From: Streptomyces sulphureus DSM 40104
Lineage (GTDB): Bacteria; Actinomycetota; Actinomycetes; Streptomycetales; Streptomycetaceae
NCBI RefSeq assembly: GCF_000381025.1
Contig: NZ_KB905814.1
Location: forward strand, 62,001-126,000
Reading direction: 5' to 3'
Length of the DNA: 64,000 bases
Position numbers and translations under genes: made by a program. Below are positions 24,924-33,927 of the stretch, one piece after another. The notes below the pieces were generated by a model. The model saw only the letters and a list, made by a program, of their open reading frames with translations, made no database searches and was not told where the DNA came from. Numbering within the stretch: position 1 is the stretch's first letter; the number at the start of each line of letters is the position of its first letter.

Positions 24924-26117
24924 TCACTTCTCCGGCGAGGAAGCTCCTTCGGAGCCGCCGTCCGCATCGCCGGGCTCGGTCGAACCGTCGTCCGCCGCAG
25001 CGGGCTTCGTCATCTCGATCCGCTCCCCGCCGGGCGCGGGTGCCTCCTTGAGGAGCGGCTCCGGGTGGAGGTCCTCGTGGTTCTCCGGGTGGTGGCAGGC
25101 GACCTCGTGACCGGTGCGCAGGGAGAGGAGCGGGGGCTCCTCCACGGTGCAGACCTGCGTCGCCTTCCAGCACCGGGTGTGGAACCGGCAGCCGGTGGGC
25201 GGGTCCATCGGCGACGGGACGTCGCCCTGGAGCAGGATGCGGTCGCGTCCGCCGCCGTCGGCCTTGCGGCGCGGGTCGGGCACGGGGACGGCGGAGAGCA
25301 GCGCCCGCGTGTACGGGTGCATCGGCGACTCGTAGAGCGACTTGCGGTCGGTCAACTCCACGACCTTGCCGAGGTACATGACCGCGATCCGGTCGGAGAC
25401 GTGCCGGATCACCGAGAGGTCGTGAGCGATGATCACGTAGGTGAGGCCGAGCTCTTCCTGGAGGTCGTCGAGGAGGTTGACGACCTGCGCCTGGATGGAG
25501 ACGTCGAGCGCCGAGACCGGCTCGTCGGCGACCACGAGCTTCGGGTTCAGCGCGAGGGCTCGGGCGATGCCGATGCGCTGGCGCTGGCCGCCGGAGAACT
25601 CGTGCGGATACCGGTTGTAGTGCTCCGGGTTGAGCCCGACGACACCGAGGAGCCGCTGCACCTCCTTCTTCACCCCGCCCTCGGGCTTCACACCCTGAAG
25701 GCGGAACGGCGCACTGACGATGGAGCCGACGGTGTGCCGCGGGTTGAGCGAGGAGTACGGGTCCTGGAAGATCATCTGGACGTCGCGCCGCAGCGGACGC
25801 ATCCCGCTGACGCCCAGGTGCGTGATGTCGGTGCCCTGGAACTCGACGGTGCCCTCGGTCGGTTCGAGGAGCCGCGTGATCAGCCGGCCCATCGTGGACT
25901 TGCCGCAGCCCGACTCCCCGACGACGCCGAGGGTCTCCCCCGAGCGCACCTCGAAGTCGAGCCCGTCCACCGCCTTGACCGCGCCCACCTGCCGCTTGAA
26001 CAGGCCCTTGGTGACGGGGAAGTGCTTCTTCAGACCGCTGACCTTGAGCAGCGTCTCGCCCGGCTCCGCCTCGGGCGCGACTTCGGCGGTGCCCGAAGCC
26101 TGCTGGGGGATCGTCAT
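24924..26117 (-). CDS. oppF: Oligopeptide ABC transporter ATP-binding protein (OppF type)
   Basis: A 397-residue ATPase. It carries the OppF/DppF signature sequence LKKHFPVTKGLFKRQVGAVK, Walker A GESGCGKST, MIFQDPYSSLNPRHTVG, signature FSGGQRQRIGIARAL, Walker B LVVADEPVSALDVSIQAQ, and H-switch IAHDLSVIRHVSD. The C-terminal oligopeptide domain has four Cys (GCRFHTRCWKATQVC and VACHH), the arrangement that holds an iron-sulfur cluster in some family members. The last 45 residues are an acidic Pro/Gly tail. It forms the heterodimeric motor with OppD; a 151-bp spacer separates the two genes. Confidence 0.93.
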   Translation of the reverse strand: MTIPQQASGTAEVAPEAEPGETLLKVSGLKKHFPVTKGLFKRQVGAVKAVDGLDFEVRSGETLGVVGESGCGKSTMGRLITRLLEPTEGTVEFQGTDITHLGVSGMRPLRRDVQMIFQDPYSSLNPRHTVGSIVSAPFRLQGVKPEGGVKKEVQRLLGVVGLNPEHYNRYPHEFSGGQRQRIGIARALALNPKLVVADEPVSALDVSIQAQVVNLLDDLQEELGLTYVIIAHDLSVIRHVSDRIAVMYLGKVVELTDRKSLYESPMHPYTRALLSAVPVPDPRRKADGGGRDRILLQGDVPSPMDPPTGCRFHTRCWKATQVCTVEEPPLLSLRTGHEVACHHPENHEDLHPEPLLKEAPAPGGERIEMTKPAAADDGSTEPGDADGGSEGASSPEK

Positions 26118-26268
26118 CGGCTAGTCCTCACTCGCAGCTCTGGCTGGTCCGACTCGGGGCGCCCGCGGCGGGGTCCGCCGGCTGAGGGGCACCGCGCCGC
26201 CGCCGTCCTCGGTGCGTCCGTCGTTCTCTTCGGGGCCTCCGGTGCGGCGGCCGTGCGCCGGGCGCCGG

Positions 26269-27396
26269 TCACAGCTTCGGCGCAATCTCTTCGTCCCAGA
26301 TGCGGGTGCGGTCCTCCTGGGACATGTGGCAGGCGGAGTAGTGCCCGCCGCCGAGGTCGCGCAGTTCGGGCCGCTCCGTCCTGGTGACACCGCCCTTGGG
26401 GACGTCCGCGTAGGGGCAGCGCGGGTTGAAGGCGCAGCCGGAGGGGACGTTGATCAGGCTCGGCGGCGAGCCCTTCACCGGTACGAGGCGCTCGGTGCGC
26501 TCCCGGTCGATCCGCGGCATGGAGCCCAGGAGACCCCAGGTGTAGGGGTGTTGGGGCTCGTAGAAGACCTTCTCCGCCGTGCCGTACTCGACGCAGCGGC
26601 CGCCGTACATCACCAGGATGTCGTCGGAGAGCTCGGCGACGACGCCCAGGTCGTGGGTGATGATGACGACCGCGGAGCCGAACTCCTTCTGGAGGTCGCG
26701 GATGAGGTCGAGGATCTGCGCCTGCACGGTGACGTCGAGCGCGGTCGTCGGCTCGTCGGCGATGAGGAGTTCGGGGTTGTTCACCAGCGACATGGCGATC
26801 ATCGCGCGCTGCCGCATGCCGCCGGAGAACTCGTGCGGGTAGCTGTCGACCCGCTTGTCGGGCTGCGGGATGCCGACACGGTCGAGGAGTTCGACAGCGC
26901 GGCGGCGCGCCTGTTTCTTCGTCACGGAGTGGTGGACCCGGTACGCCTCCACGATCTGGTTGCCGATCGTGAAGTAGGGGTGGAGCGCGGAGAGCGGGTC
27001 CTGGAAGATCATCGACATCTCGCGGCCGCGGAGCTTGCGCACCTCGTCCGGCTCCGCGCCGAGCAACTCCCTGCCGTCGAGCCAGATCTCACCGCTCAGG
27101 TGCGGGCGCTGCCGCCCGTACTGGCCGACGGTGTGCAGCCCCATGATGCCGAGCGAGGTGACCGACTTGCCGGAGCCCGACTCGCCGACGATTCCGAGCG
27201 TCTTGCCCTTCTCCAGCCGGAAGGAGAGGCCGTCGACGGACTTCACCCAGCCGTCCTGGGTGGGGAAGTGCACGTGCAGGTCGCGGACTTCGAGGAAGGA
27301 CGAGGGGGGTGCGCTCGCCTTCGTCGTCTCCACCGGCTCGCCCGCCGCCGCCTCGACGCTCTGCGCGCCGGCGGCGGAGTCTGCTGCGTCGCTCAT
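26269..27396 (-). CDS. oppD: Oligopeptide ABC transporter ATP-binding protein (OppD type)
   Basis: A 375-residue ATPase, partner of OppF. N-terminal linker rich in Ala/Ser, then LEVRDLHVHFPTQDGWVKSV, Walker A GESGSGKSV, EMSMIFQDPLSALHPYFTIG, signature FSGGMRQRAMIAMSL, Walker B LLIADEPTTALDVTVQAQ, and ITHDLGVVAELSDD. The C-terminal domain has GCAFNPRCPYADVPKGGVTR and SACHM: three Cys where the family usually has four, the one normally before the RTERPEL segment being Gly/Val here. Its stop is downstream and its ATG overlaps the oppB stop (27393) by four bases. Confidence 0.93.
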   Translation of the reverse strand: MSDAADSAAGAQSVEAAAGEPVETTKASAPPSSFLEVRDLHVHFPTQDGWVKSVDGLSFRLEKGKTLGIVGESGSGKSVTSLGIMGLHTVGQYGRQRPHLSGEIWLDGRELLGAEPDEVRKLRGREMSMIFQDPLSALHPYFTIGNQIVEAYRVHHSVTKKQARRRAVELLDRVGIPQPDKRVDSYPHEFSGGMRQRAMIAMSLVNNPELLIADEPTTALDVTVQAQILDLIRDLQKEFGSAVVIITHDLGVVAELSDDILVMYGGRCVEYGTAEKVFYEPQHPYTWGLLGSMPRIDRERTERLVPVKGSPPSLINVPSGCAFNPRCPYADVPKGGVTRTERPELRDLGGGHYSACHMSQEDRTRIWDEEIAPKL

Positions 27397-28391
27397 GCAA
27401 GCCTCACTCGGGGGTCGATCACGCCGTACAGGAGGTCCACGATCAGGTTGGCGAGGACGACGGCGGTGGCGGTGATGAGGGTGACGCCGAGGATCAGCGG
27501 CAGGTCACGCTCGTTGATCGCCTTCAGTACCGCCTGGCCGAGCCCAGGGACGCTGAAGGTGGTCTCGGTGAGGATCGCGCCGCCCATCAGGGCGCCGAGG
27601 TCGATACCGAGAAGGGTGAGAACGGGCGTCATCGTGGAGCGCATCGCGTGCTTGCCGATGACCACCGGTTCCTTGAGGCCCTTGGCTCGGGCGGTGCGGA
27701 TGTAGTCCTCGCCCATCACCTCCAGCATCGTGGCTCTGGAGAGCCGTGCGTACATCGCACCGAAGAGGAAGGCGAGCGTGATCCACGGCAGCACCATGCC
27801 GCTGAACCACTGGGCCGCGTTCTCCTCGAAGGGGGTGAACGCGTTGTTCACCCAGCCCAGTTGGTAGGCGAAGAGCGCCAGCGAGATGAGTCCTGTGAAG
27901 TAGACGGGCAGCGAGACGCCGCCGAGCGCGACGGTCATCGCCGCCCGGTCCCAGAGCGACCCCCGCTTGAGCGCGGAGAGCACACCGATGGCGAGCCCGA
28001 TGATCAGCCAGACCACGGCGGCGCCGAGGGCGAGGGTGAGGGTGACGGGCAGGCGGTCGGTGAGGACCGGCCAGATCTCCTGCTCGTTCCGGAACGAGTA
28101 GCCGAAGCAGGGCGCGGAGCAGTGGATCGTGTCACCGCCGCCCGTGTAGTCCCGGCCGACGAAGATGCCCTTGAAGAACTCGAGGAGCTGCAGGAGAACC
28201 GGGTCGGCGAGGCCCAGCTTCTCGCGGACGCCCTCGATCGCCTCCTTGTCGGCCTGCTTGCCGACGAACATCAGCGCCGGGTCGGTGCCCGTCCACTTCG
28301 GAATGAGGAAGAAGATGCAGAAGACCGCCAGAACAATGACGACCAGCATCACTGCGACGGCGAACAGCCGCCTGATGAGATATGTGAGCAC
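27393..28391 (-). CDS. oppB: Oligopeptide ABC transporter permease (OppB type)
   Basis: A 332-residue inner-membrane permease. It begins LTYLIRRLFAVAVMLVVIVL, the classic OppB first helix, which is why GTG 28391 is preferred to the longer reading from 28466. The periplasmic-side loop CSAPCFGYSFRNEQEIWPVL is followed by five further helices (TLTLALGAAVVWLIIGLAIG, GVSLPVYFTGLISLALFAYQ). The EAA-type coupling motif reads EDYIRTARAKGLKEPVVIGKHA. The C-terminus is ILANLIVDLLYGVIDPRVRL-like, typical of the family. Confidence 0.92.
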   Translation of the reverse strand: MLTYLIRRLFAVAVMLVVIVLAVFCIFFLIPKWTGTDPALMFVGKQADKEAIEGVREKLGLADPVLLQLLEFFKGIFVGRDYTGGGDTIHCSAPCFGYSFRNEQEIWPVLTDRLPVTLTLALGAAVVWLIIGLAIGVLSALKRGSLWDRAAMTVALGGVSLPVYFTGLISLALFAYQLGWVNNAFTPFEENAAQWFSGMVLPWITLAFLFGAMYARLSRATMLEVMGEDYIRTARAKGLKEPVVIGKHAMRSTMTPVLTLLGIDLGALMGGAILTETTFSVPGLGQAVLKAINERDLPLILGVTLITATAVVLANLIVDLLYGVIDPRVRLA

Positions 28392-28541
28392 TGCTCTCGG
28401 CCGCCTGCCGGCGGCCCGGCCTCCCCGGTCGGGGGAGCACCGGACCGCCGCGACGGCGGCCTTCACCTGCCCTTCGTGCCAGCGGCGGGTGACGCCGTCA
28501 GATGGTGATGTCGGTACGGGTCACTTCGGTCGTTCAGTCGG

Positions 28542-30302
28542 TCACTTGACGCCGATGTTGACGAAGTCGTACCAGCCGCTGAAGGCGTCGGCCGAGTAGA
28601 CGTTCGTCAGCCGGTCCGAGCGCCACTGCACGACCTTGAGGTAGGTGAGGGGCATGTAGTAAGCGCCCTTCATGACCTCGTGGTTGATCTCGGCGTAGGT
28701 GTCGGCCGCCTTGTCGGGGTCCTCCTCGGCGATGGCCTTCGCGAACCCGTCGTCGATCTTCTTGTCGTCGATGAGCGCGTAGTTGTTGTTGCCGCTGTCG
28801 AGGATGTAGTCGCTGTGCCACAGCGGCAGGCCGTAGCCCTGGCCGCTGGGGAAGTCCGGGCCCCAGCCGTAGATGATGATGCCGTAGTTCTTGCGCTTGA
28901 CCGTGTCGGGGACGCCGACGATGGAGGCGCCCTGCGCACCGTCGAACGCGTCGATCTCGACCTCGACGCCGATCTTCTTCAGCGACGCCTGGATCGCCTC
29001 GGAGGACTTCATGTCCGCCTTGTCGGTGTTGCGGACGGCGAGCGTGGTCTTGAAGCCGTTCGGCTTACCGCACTTCTTCAGCTCGTCCTTCGCCTTGGCG
29101 ATGTCGGCCTTGCCGCCGTTCTTCGCCTGGCCGTACTGGTCCTCGCCCTTGTCGTAGCCGGGGACGACCGGGGGCAGCATGTTGGTGGCGATGTCGCCGC
29201 CGGCCGCCGGGCCGCCGCGCGCGGTCTGGACCGACTTGTGGTCGGTGCCGTAGATGACCGCCTTGCGGCAGTGGATGTCGTCGAAGGGCTTCACGCTCTT
29301 CGGGAAGACGGCGTAGGAGATGAACCCGGACTGCGGGTTGTCGACGTTGTCCTTGTTCTGGCTCAGCGCCTTCTGCCGGCCCTGGGCCTCCATGCCGCGC
29401 TGGTTGAGGTCGAGGTCGGCGTCGCCGTTGAGGAGGCGGTTGTCGCGCTCGTCGGGGTTGGTGAGCAGCGTCAGCTTGACCTGGTCGGGGAGCGCCTTGC
29501 GGAGCGGGTCGGAGCCGCGCTTCCACTCGGTGTTGCGGACCAGCGTCAGGCCCTTGTTGGGCGTGTAGTTCTTGAACTTGTACGGACCCGAGGAGAACGG
29601 CTTGAGGCCGTACTTCGACTTGGTGTCCTTGTCCTCGCGGACCGGCGCGTTGGTGGGCATGGCGAGCATCTGCTCGAAGTCACCGTTGCGCTCGGGGAGT
29701 TTGAAGACGATCGTCTTCTTGTCCGGCGTCTCGATCGCGTCGAGGCCGTCCTTGTCCTCGTACGGGCCCTTGTACTTGCTGTCGGGGTCGAGCACGTCCT
29801 TGATGTAGACGGGGCCGCCCGCGAGGGTCTTCTGCGCCCACTGCCGCTGGATGCCGTACTTGATGTCTTCGGAGGTGATCTCCTTGCCGTCCTCCCACGT
29901 CACGTCGTCCTTGAGCGTGTACGTGTAGGTCTTGCCGTCGTCGGAGATCTTCGCCGTCTCCTTGGCGAGGTCCGGCTTGAGCTCGATGCTCTTCTGGCCC
30001 GGCGCTCCCGTGTAGCTGACGAGGGTACGCGCGTAGTAGCGGGAGAAGGAGAACGCGAAGCCGTAGTACATCCTGGTGGTGTCCCAGGAGTCGGCGTCCT
30101 GGACGCCGACGTACTTGAGCGTGCCGCCCTTCTTGTCGGACGGGTTGGCGACCTTGTCGACGCCGGCGTTGTAGCCGGCCGCCTTGCCCTCGCCGTCCTC
30201 GCTTCCGCCACCGCCGCCGCAGGCTGCCGTGGCAACCAGGACCGCGGCTGTCAGCGCCGACATACCGGCCACTCTGCGCCTGGTTGAGCGTTGGGTTGTC
30301 AC
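28542..30302 (-). CDS. oppA: Oligopeptide/dipeptide-binding lipoprotein (OppA type)
   Basis: A 586-residue solute-binding protein of family 5. A signal peptide with basic start (RSTRRRVAGM) and lipobox VATAACG places the lipid-bearing Cys at residue 28, so it is anchored outside the membrane. The SBP_bac_5 features are present: TYTYTLKDDVTWEDGKEITS, EDIKYGIQRQWAQKTL, VFKLPERNGDFEQMLAMP and FSSGPYKFKNYTPNKGLTLV. The C-terminal half reads IIIYGWGPDFPSGQGYGLPL. Start GTG 30302. It lies between oppC (upstream) and oppB (downstream) rather than at the head of the operon. Confidence 0.93.
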   Translation of the reverse strand: MTTQRSTRRRVAGMSALTAAVLVATAACGGGGGSEDGEGKAAGYNAGVDKVANPSDKKGGTLKYVGVQDADSWDTTRMYYGFAFSFSRYYARTLVSYTGAPGQKSIELKPDLAKETAKISDDGKTYTYTLKDDVTWEDGKEITSEDIKYGIQRQWAQKTLAGGPVYIKDVLDPDSKYKGPYEDKDGLDAIETPDKKTIVFKLPERNGDFEQMLAMPTNAPVREDKDTKSKYGLKPFSSGPYKFKNYTPNKGLTLVRNTEWKRGSDPLRKALPDQVKLTLLTNPDERDNRLLNGDADLDLNQRGMEAQGRQKALSQNKDNVDNPQSGFISYAVFPKSVKPFDDIHCRKAVIYGTDHKSVQTARGGPAAGGDIATNMLPPVVPGYDKGEDQYGQAKNGGKADIAKAKDELKKCGKPNGFKTTLAVRNTDKADMKSSEAIQASLKKIGVEVEIDAFDGAQGASIVGVPDTVKRKNYGIIIYGWGPDFPSGQGYGLPLWHSDYILDSGNNNYALIDDKKIDDGFAKAIAEEDPDKAADTYAEINHEVMKGAYYMPLTYLKVVQWRSDRLTNVYSADAFSGWYDFVNIGVK

Positions 30303-30366
30303 GATTGTGGTCCTCCGTGTAGATCGGCACCCGCTGGGACGGCGGGGCGGGGTCTCAAGTGGGGGG

Positions 30367-31365
30367 TCAGCGGGTCCCCTTGGGATCGAGCGCGTCGCGC
30401 ACGCCGTCGCCGAAGAGGTTGAACGAGAGCACGGTGACGAAGATCGCGATACCGGGGATGATCATGTACGTCGGGTCGGTCTCGTAGAACGTGACGGCGT
30501 CGGAGAGCATCGAACCCCACGACGCCGTAGGGGGTTTGACGCCGACTCCGAGGAAGCTCAGCGCCGCCTCCGTGAGGATGTTGGTCGGGATCATCAGCGT
30601 CGCGTAGACGGTGATCGGCGCGATCAGGTTCGGCAGGAGCTCCTTGCGGAGGATGTAAGGACGCCCCGCGCCGAGGCTCCTCGCCGCCTCGATGTACTCG
30701 CGCTCGCGCAGCGAGAGCACCTGGCCGCGCACGATCCGGCCGATGTACGGCCAGCCGAAGAAGCCGATCACGATGATCATCACGAGCAGCCGGACGCCCG
30801 TGCCCTCCAGGCCCAGCATGTTGTTGGGCATGACGGAGATCAGCGAGATGATGAAGAGGAGCTGCGGGAAGGCGAGCAGCATGTCCATCACCCGGCTGAT
30901 CACCGCGTCGAGCCAACCGCCGAAGTAGCCGGCGAGGGTGCCGAGGAGCGTCCCGAGGATCACCGCGACGACGGCGGAGAGGAAGCCGACGAGGAGCGAG
31001 ACCCGCGCCCCGTAGACGATGCGGGCGAAGATGTCGCGGCCGCTCACCGGCTCGACGCCGAGGAGATGGTCGCCGCTGATCCCGCCGAACGAGCCGAGGG
31101 GGGTCTGGAAGAGCGGGTCGATCAGGTCCTCGTGGCGCTCGTCCGGCGACTGGCCGAGGAGCGCGGTGATCACGGGCGCGAAGACCGCGACGAGGATCAA
31201 GACGAGCACGATGACACCGCCGGTGAGCGCGACCTTGTCGCGCTTCAACCGCTCCCAGGCGATCCGCCCGGGCGAGCGTCCTTCGACGGCCTTGGCGGCT
31301 CCGTCACCGGTGACGGGTTCGACCGGAGCCGTCTCGGCTGCCGTGTCATGCAATGGTGCCGTCAT
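30367..31365 (-). CDS. oppC: Oligopeptide ABC transporter permease (OppC type), first gene of operon
   Basis: A 332-residue permease. The N-terminal cytoplasmic segment reads SPGRIAWERLKRDKVALTGG, the OppC_N motif, followed by the first helix VIVLVLILVAVFAPVITALL. The loop HLLGVEPVSGRDIFARIVYG leads into VSLLVGFLSAVVAVILGTLL. The EAA motif is REREYIEAARSLGAGRPYIL. ATG 31365 was chosen; a GTG a few codons upstream is possible, while the reading to 31479 adds residues with no similarity. It heads the opp transcript, so its upstream region (31366-31937) carries the promoter. Confidence 0.92.
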   Translation of the reverse strand: MTAPLHDTAAETAPVEPVTGDGAAKAVEGRSPGRIAWERLKRDKVALTGGVIVLVLILVAVFAPVITALLGQSPDERHEDLIDPLFQTPLGSFGGISGDHLLGVEPVSGRDIFARIVYGARVSLLVGFLSAVVAVILGTLLGTLAGYFGGWLDAVISRVMDMLLAFPQLLFIISLISVMPNNMLGLEGTGVRLLVMIIVIGFFGWPYIGRIVRGQVLSLREREYIEAARSLGAGRPYILRKELLPNLIAPITVYATLMIPTNILTEAALSFLGVGVKPPTASWGSMLSDAVTFYETDPTYMIIPGIAIFVTVLSFNLFGDGVRDALDPKGTR

Positions 31366-31937
31366 CGTGGTGGGAACCCCTCTCGACTGGCGGTGACCAG
31401 CCCACGCCTGCCGCTGTGGCGGCTTGTTCGCAAGCAGTTCGTACAGAAGACCGATGGCCTCATCGCCGGGAGTCTTCATCGCGCCGGTGATCAGTCGCCA
31501 GACTTCCCCGCGAAAGGATGCGCAACTGTGATGTCGTTCGGCATCTTCCGTTATGCGGACGGAAGTTGGCGTTCTGCGGGGTTGTGCGCCCGCTTATGTC
31601 CCGGTTGGGAGCGCCCCGCGCCGCGCCTCTCCAGAGGGCTCCGCACGACCGAAAATCCCCTATTGCAAAGGGAATTGAATACGCCGGGCGGGAGTTTCCC
31701 CTCGCGCCCCGTAATGGGGACGGCGAACCCCCGCAACGCACCACGGAAACGCGGGCATCGAGCTCCGAGGGAGACCCGCGGCCCCGCGGGACACCCGTGG
31801 ACGACCCCCGCCCCATCTGCCGCCCCCTGGGGGCACTTCGCGCTCACCCTCCTCGACTACCCCCGAGCCGAGCAGAGTTCACCTGCGGAACCCCCGCCGC
31901 ACCGGCGCACGGACACCCTGGACGGCGCGCAACGGCG
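31366..31937. other. Upstream region of the opp operon
   Basis: A 572-bp stretch between oppC and the SseB-like gene, without a convincing coding frame on either strand and relatively AT-rich for this genome around 31500-31700. It should contain the opp promoter. A symmetric element is listed at 31545-31565. Confidence 0.5.
31545..31565. promoter_or_regulatory. Perfect inverted repeat upstream of oppC
   Basis: Arms CTTCCGT and ACGGAAG are exact reverse complements around a 7-bp spacer, a geometry typical of dimeric regulators. The repeat is centred about 190 bp before the oppC start. The regulator is unknown. Confidence 0.5.
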
Positions 31938-32705
31938 TCAGGCGCGCGGGCTGCCGTATCCGAACCCGGGCACGCTCCCCGGCACGGCGCCCGCGTGCAC
32001 GTCGCGATCGAAGAATGGGCGGGAATTGCGGCGGAGCCACATGGCGACGGGATCGTAGTCGTCCGACATCGCGACGCTGGAGACCGGCAGCCCCTCGGGC
32101 GCCGCGGCCACCGACTGCCCCATCATCCGCCGGGCGCCCTCCACCGCCTGCGGGCTGTCGTCGTAGAGCTCCAGGCCGATCGCGAGGTAGGCGACGCCGA
32201 GCGCCGGCTGCACCCAGGCCCTGCGCAGGGAGCGCACGGCCGGCGTGTGGTGCGCGTTCTGGGTGAGGACGGCGTAGAACTGGGCGGCGTTCAGGGCAGG
32301 CTCGCTGATCCTGAGCGGGCCGGCCGGCAGGCGGTCGAGACCCGTCGCGATGCGCCGCAGGTCGAGCCAGGGGATGCCGAGACCGCCGCCGGGAGCGTGC
32401 GGATTCAGCCAGATCCCCCAGCGCTCGGGGAAGAGCGCCGCGGCAATCTCCTGCCCGGTGACGACCTCGTGCGCGCGGTCCCAGCCGGAGGCGGCGAGCT
32501 CCTGCGCCGAGGTGACGCAAGGCGCGTAACCGTACCCGGCGACCTCCATGTTGCCGTACTGCGCATCGGGGGAGCCGGCTCTGCCGTTCCAGAGCAGCAT
32601 CCAGACCTGGCCGCGGGCGAGTGCGTTCAACAGCGCCTCGTAGGCGTCGTACCTGCCCGGCGAGACCTGACGCAGTAGTTGCTCGACGCTCTCACCCGCG
32701 CTCAC
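31938..32705 (-). CDS. SseB-like protein (enhanced serine sensitivity family), paralogue 1
   Basis: A 255-residue soluble protein that matches the layout of SseB: an N-terminal domain (VEQLLRQVSPGRYDAYEALL, then GQVWMLLWNG) and an SseB C-terminal domain (ISEPALNAAQFYAVLTQNAH, LGVAYLAIGLELYDD, and AMWLRRNSRPFFDRDV). The final PFFDRDV parallels PFYAREG at the end of the neighbouring paralogue. Start GTG 32705 was chosen from the conserved N-terminus; longer readings are low quality. SseB was named in E. coli for serine sensitivity; its biochemical role is unclear. Location beside serine/glycine genes is notable. Confidence 0.75.
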   Translation of the reverse strand: MSAGESVEQLLRQVSPGRYDAYEALLNALARGQVWMLLWNGRAGSPDAQYGNMEVAGYGYAPCVTSAQELAASGWDRAHEVVTGQEIAAALFPERWGIWLNPHAPGGGLGIPWLDLRRIATGLDRLPAGPLRISEPALNAAQFYAVLTQNAHHTPAVRSLRRAWVQPALGVAYLAIGLELYDDSPQAVEGARRMMGQSVAAAPEGLPVSSVAMSDDYDPVAMWLRRNSRPFFDRDVHAGAVPGSVPGFGYGSPRA

Positions 32706-32863
32706 CTGAGGCCGCCTTCCCGTCTTCCCCCGACACCGAGGTCGCCTGCCACCCGGGCACGCTTCGGCGCCCCCGCTCCATCCAACCAGCTTACGAGGCG
32801 GCCCAGTAGGCGTACGGCTACATGGGCGCCCCATCGAGCGACGCGTCCGGCCACGCCGCACCC

Positions 32864-33673
32864 TCACTGCGCGACGGGCAGCCCCTCGCGCGCGTAGAAG
32901 GGGCGCACGCACTGCCGCATCCACGCGACCATCGGGTCCTCGGCCGCGTCGAGGAAGACGAGCTGCACGGGCCACTTCACCGGCGCGCGACCCAGCGCGC
33001 GGCCGACACCCTCGTGCACCGCCTGCCGCGACGGGGCGTCGAGCGGGTCGAGTTCGACGCCGACGTAGAGAGCCGGCGGGTCCCCTTCGGCGCTCGCCAG
33101 CGCGCGCCGGGCCGAGCGCGCGGCGCCCACCTGCTGGAGCTCGTCACCTGCCGCGGAGAGGAAATCCAGCGGGTCGTCCTGCCAGTCGGGCTCGAAGAGG
33201 CGCATCCGCGCGCCCCTCGCCACGCCCGAAACTGCCTGCTCCGAGGGGGTGTTGGCGCACAGCTCGGCAACGACCTCGGGCGGCAGCGGGACGCCGACGG
33301 CGCCCCCCGGGTTGATGGCGATGCCCACCTGCGGCGGCAGCCCGCGCGCGAACTCCCTCGCCGGCGCAGCGGTGAACGACAGGTGCGCCCCCGCCACACG
33401 CAGGAACTCCTCCTGGGAGCTGAAGACCGGAACGTACGGTGCGCCGCCCAACTCGACCGTGGGCAGGTCGAGATGGGAGCTGTCGGGACCGCCGCCCTCG
33501 GGGAGCGGCACCCAGAGGCTGCTGCGCGCGAGCACCTCCAGCAGACGGGCGCCCGCCTGCTGGACGCCGAGGGAGGCGGCGAGGGTCTCCTCCAGCTCGT
33601 TGCTTGGCCAGCCGCCGCCCTGGCCGGGCTCCTCGGGCAGGCCGCCGGAGCCGTACTGCTGCGGAATGGTCAT
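32864..33673 (-). CDS. sseB: SseB family protein, paralogue 2
   Basis: A 269-residue protein. The N-terminal SseB domain reads LARSSLWVPLPEGGG, then GAPYVPVFSSQEEFLRVAGA, with the repeated YVPVFTS-like strand typical of the family, and VGIAINPGG. The C-terminal domain reads MRLFEPDWQDDPLDFLSAAG, ALYVGVELDPLDAPSRQAV and WMRQCVRPFYAREG. Start ATG 33673. It precedes paralogue 1 in the same orientation with 158 bp between them, suggesting a duplicated pair. Function is unknown beyond the family's genetic link to serine sensitivity. Confidence 0.85.
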   Translation of the reverse strand: MTIPQQYGSGGLPEEPGQGGGWPSNELEETLAASLGVQQAGARLLEVLARSSLWVPLPEGGGPDSSHLDLPTVELGGAPYVPVFSSQEEFLRVAGAHLSFTAAPAREFARGLPPQVGIAINPGGAVGVPLPPEVVAELCANTPSEQAVSGVARGARMRLFEPDWQDDPLDFLSAAGDELQQVGAARSARRALASAEGDPPALYVGVELDPLDAPSRQAVHEGVGRALGRAPVKWPVQLVFLDAAEDPMVAWMRQCVRPFYAREGLPVAQ

Positions 33674-33927
33674 GGGAACACCCTAGAGGCTGCCGCCGAC
33701 ACCCCGCCCGGCCCACCCGGGGTCGCACACGGAACCCGCGCGAGGGACACACGGCCTCCGCGGCCGTCACCCTGCGGAGTCTTCCGGTTGCGCTCCGCAT
33801 CGGGGGCGCCAAAGGTGGTTCCCGTCCCCTCGTCGTAGTAGGGCCACCGCGCCGGAGGCGCCGGGACGCACCGGCCGCGCAGCCGGTGGCGACGAAGGAC
33901 CCACCCCGACAGACCCGAGGAACAGGT

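Noticed and set aside
24585..27705. Long plus-strand frames over the opp ATPase genes
   Set aside because: They mirror oppF and oppD and lack any recognisable motif.
28680..30287. 535-codon plus-strand frame
   Set aside because: It is antisense to oppA; Val/Leu/Arg-rich composition without motifs.
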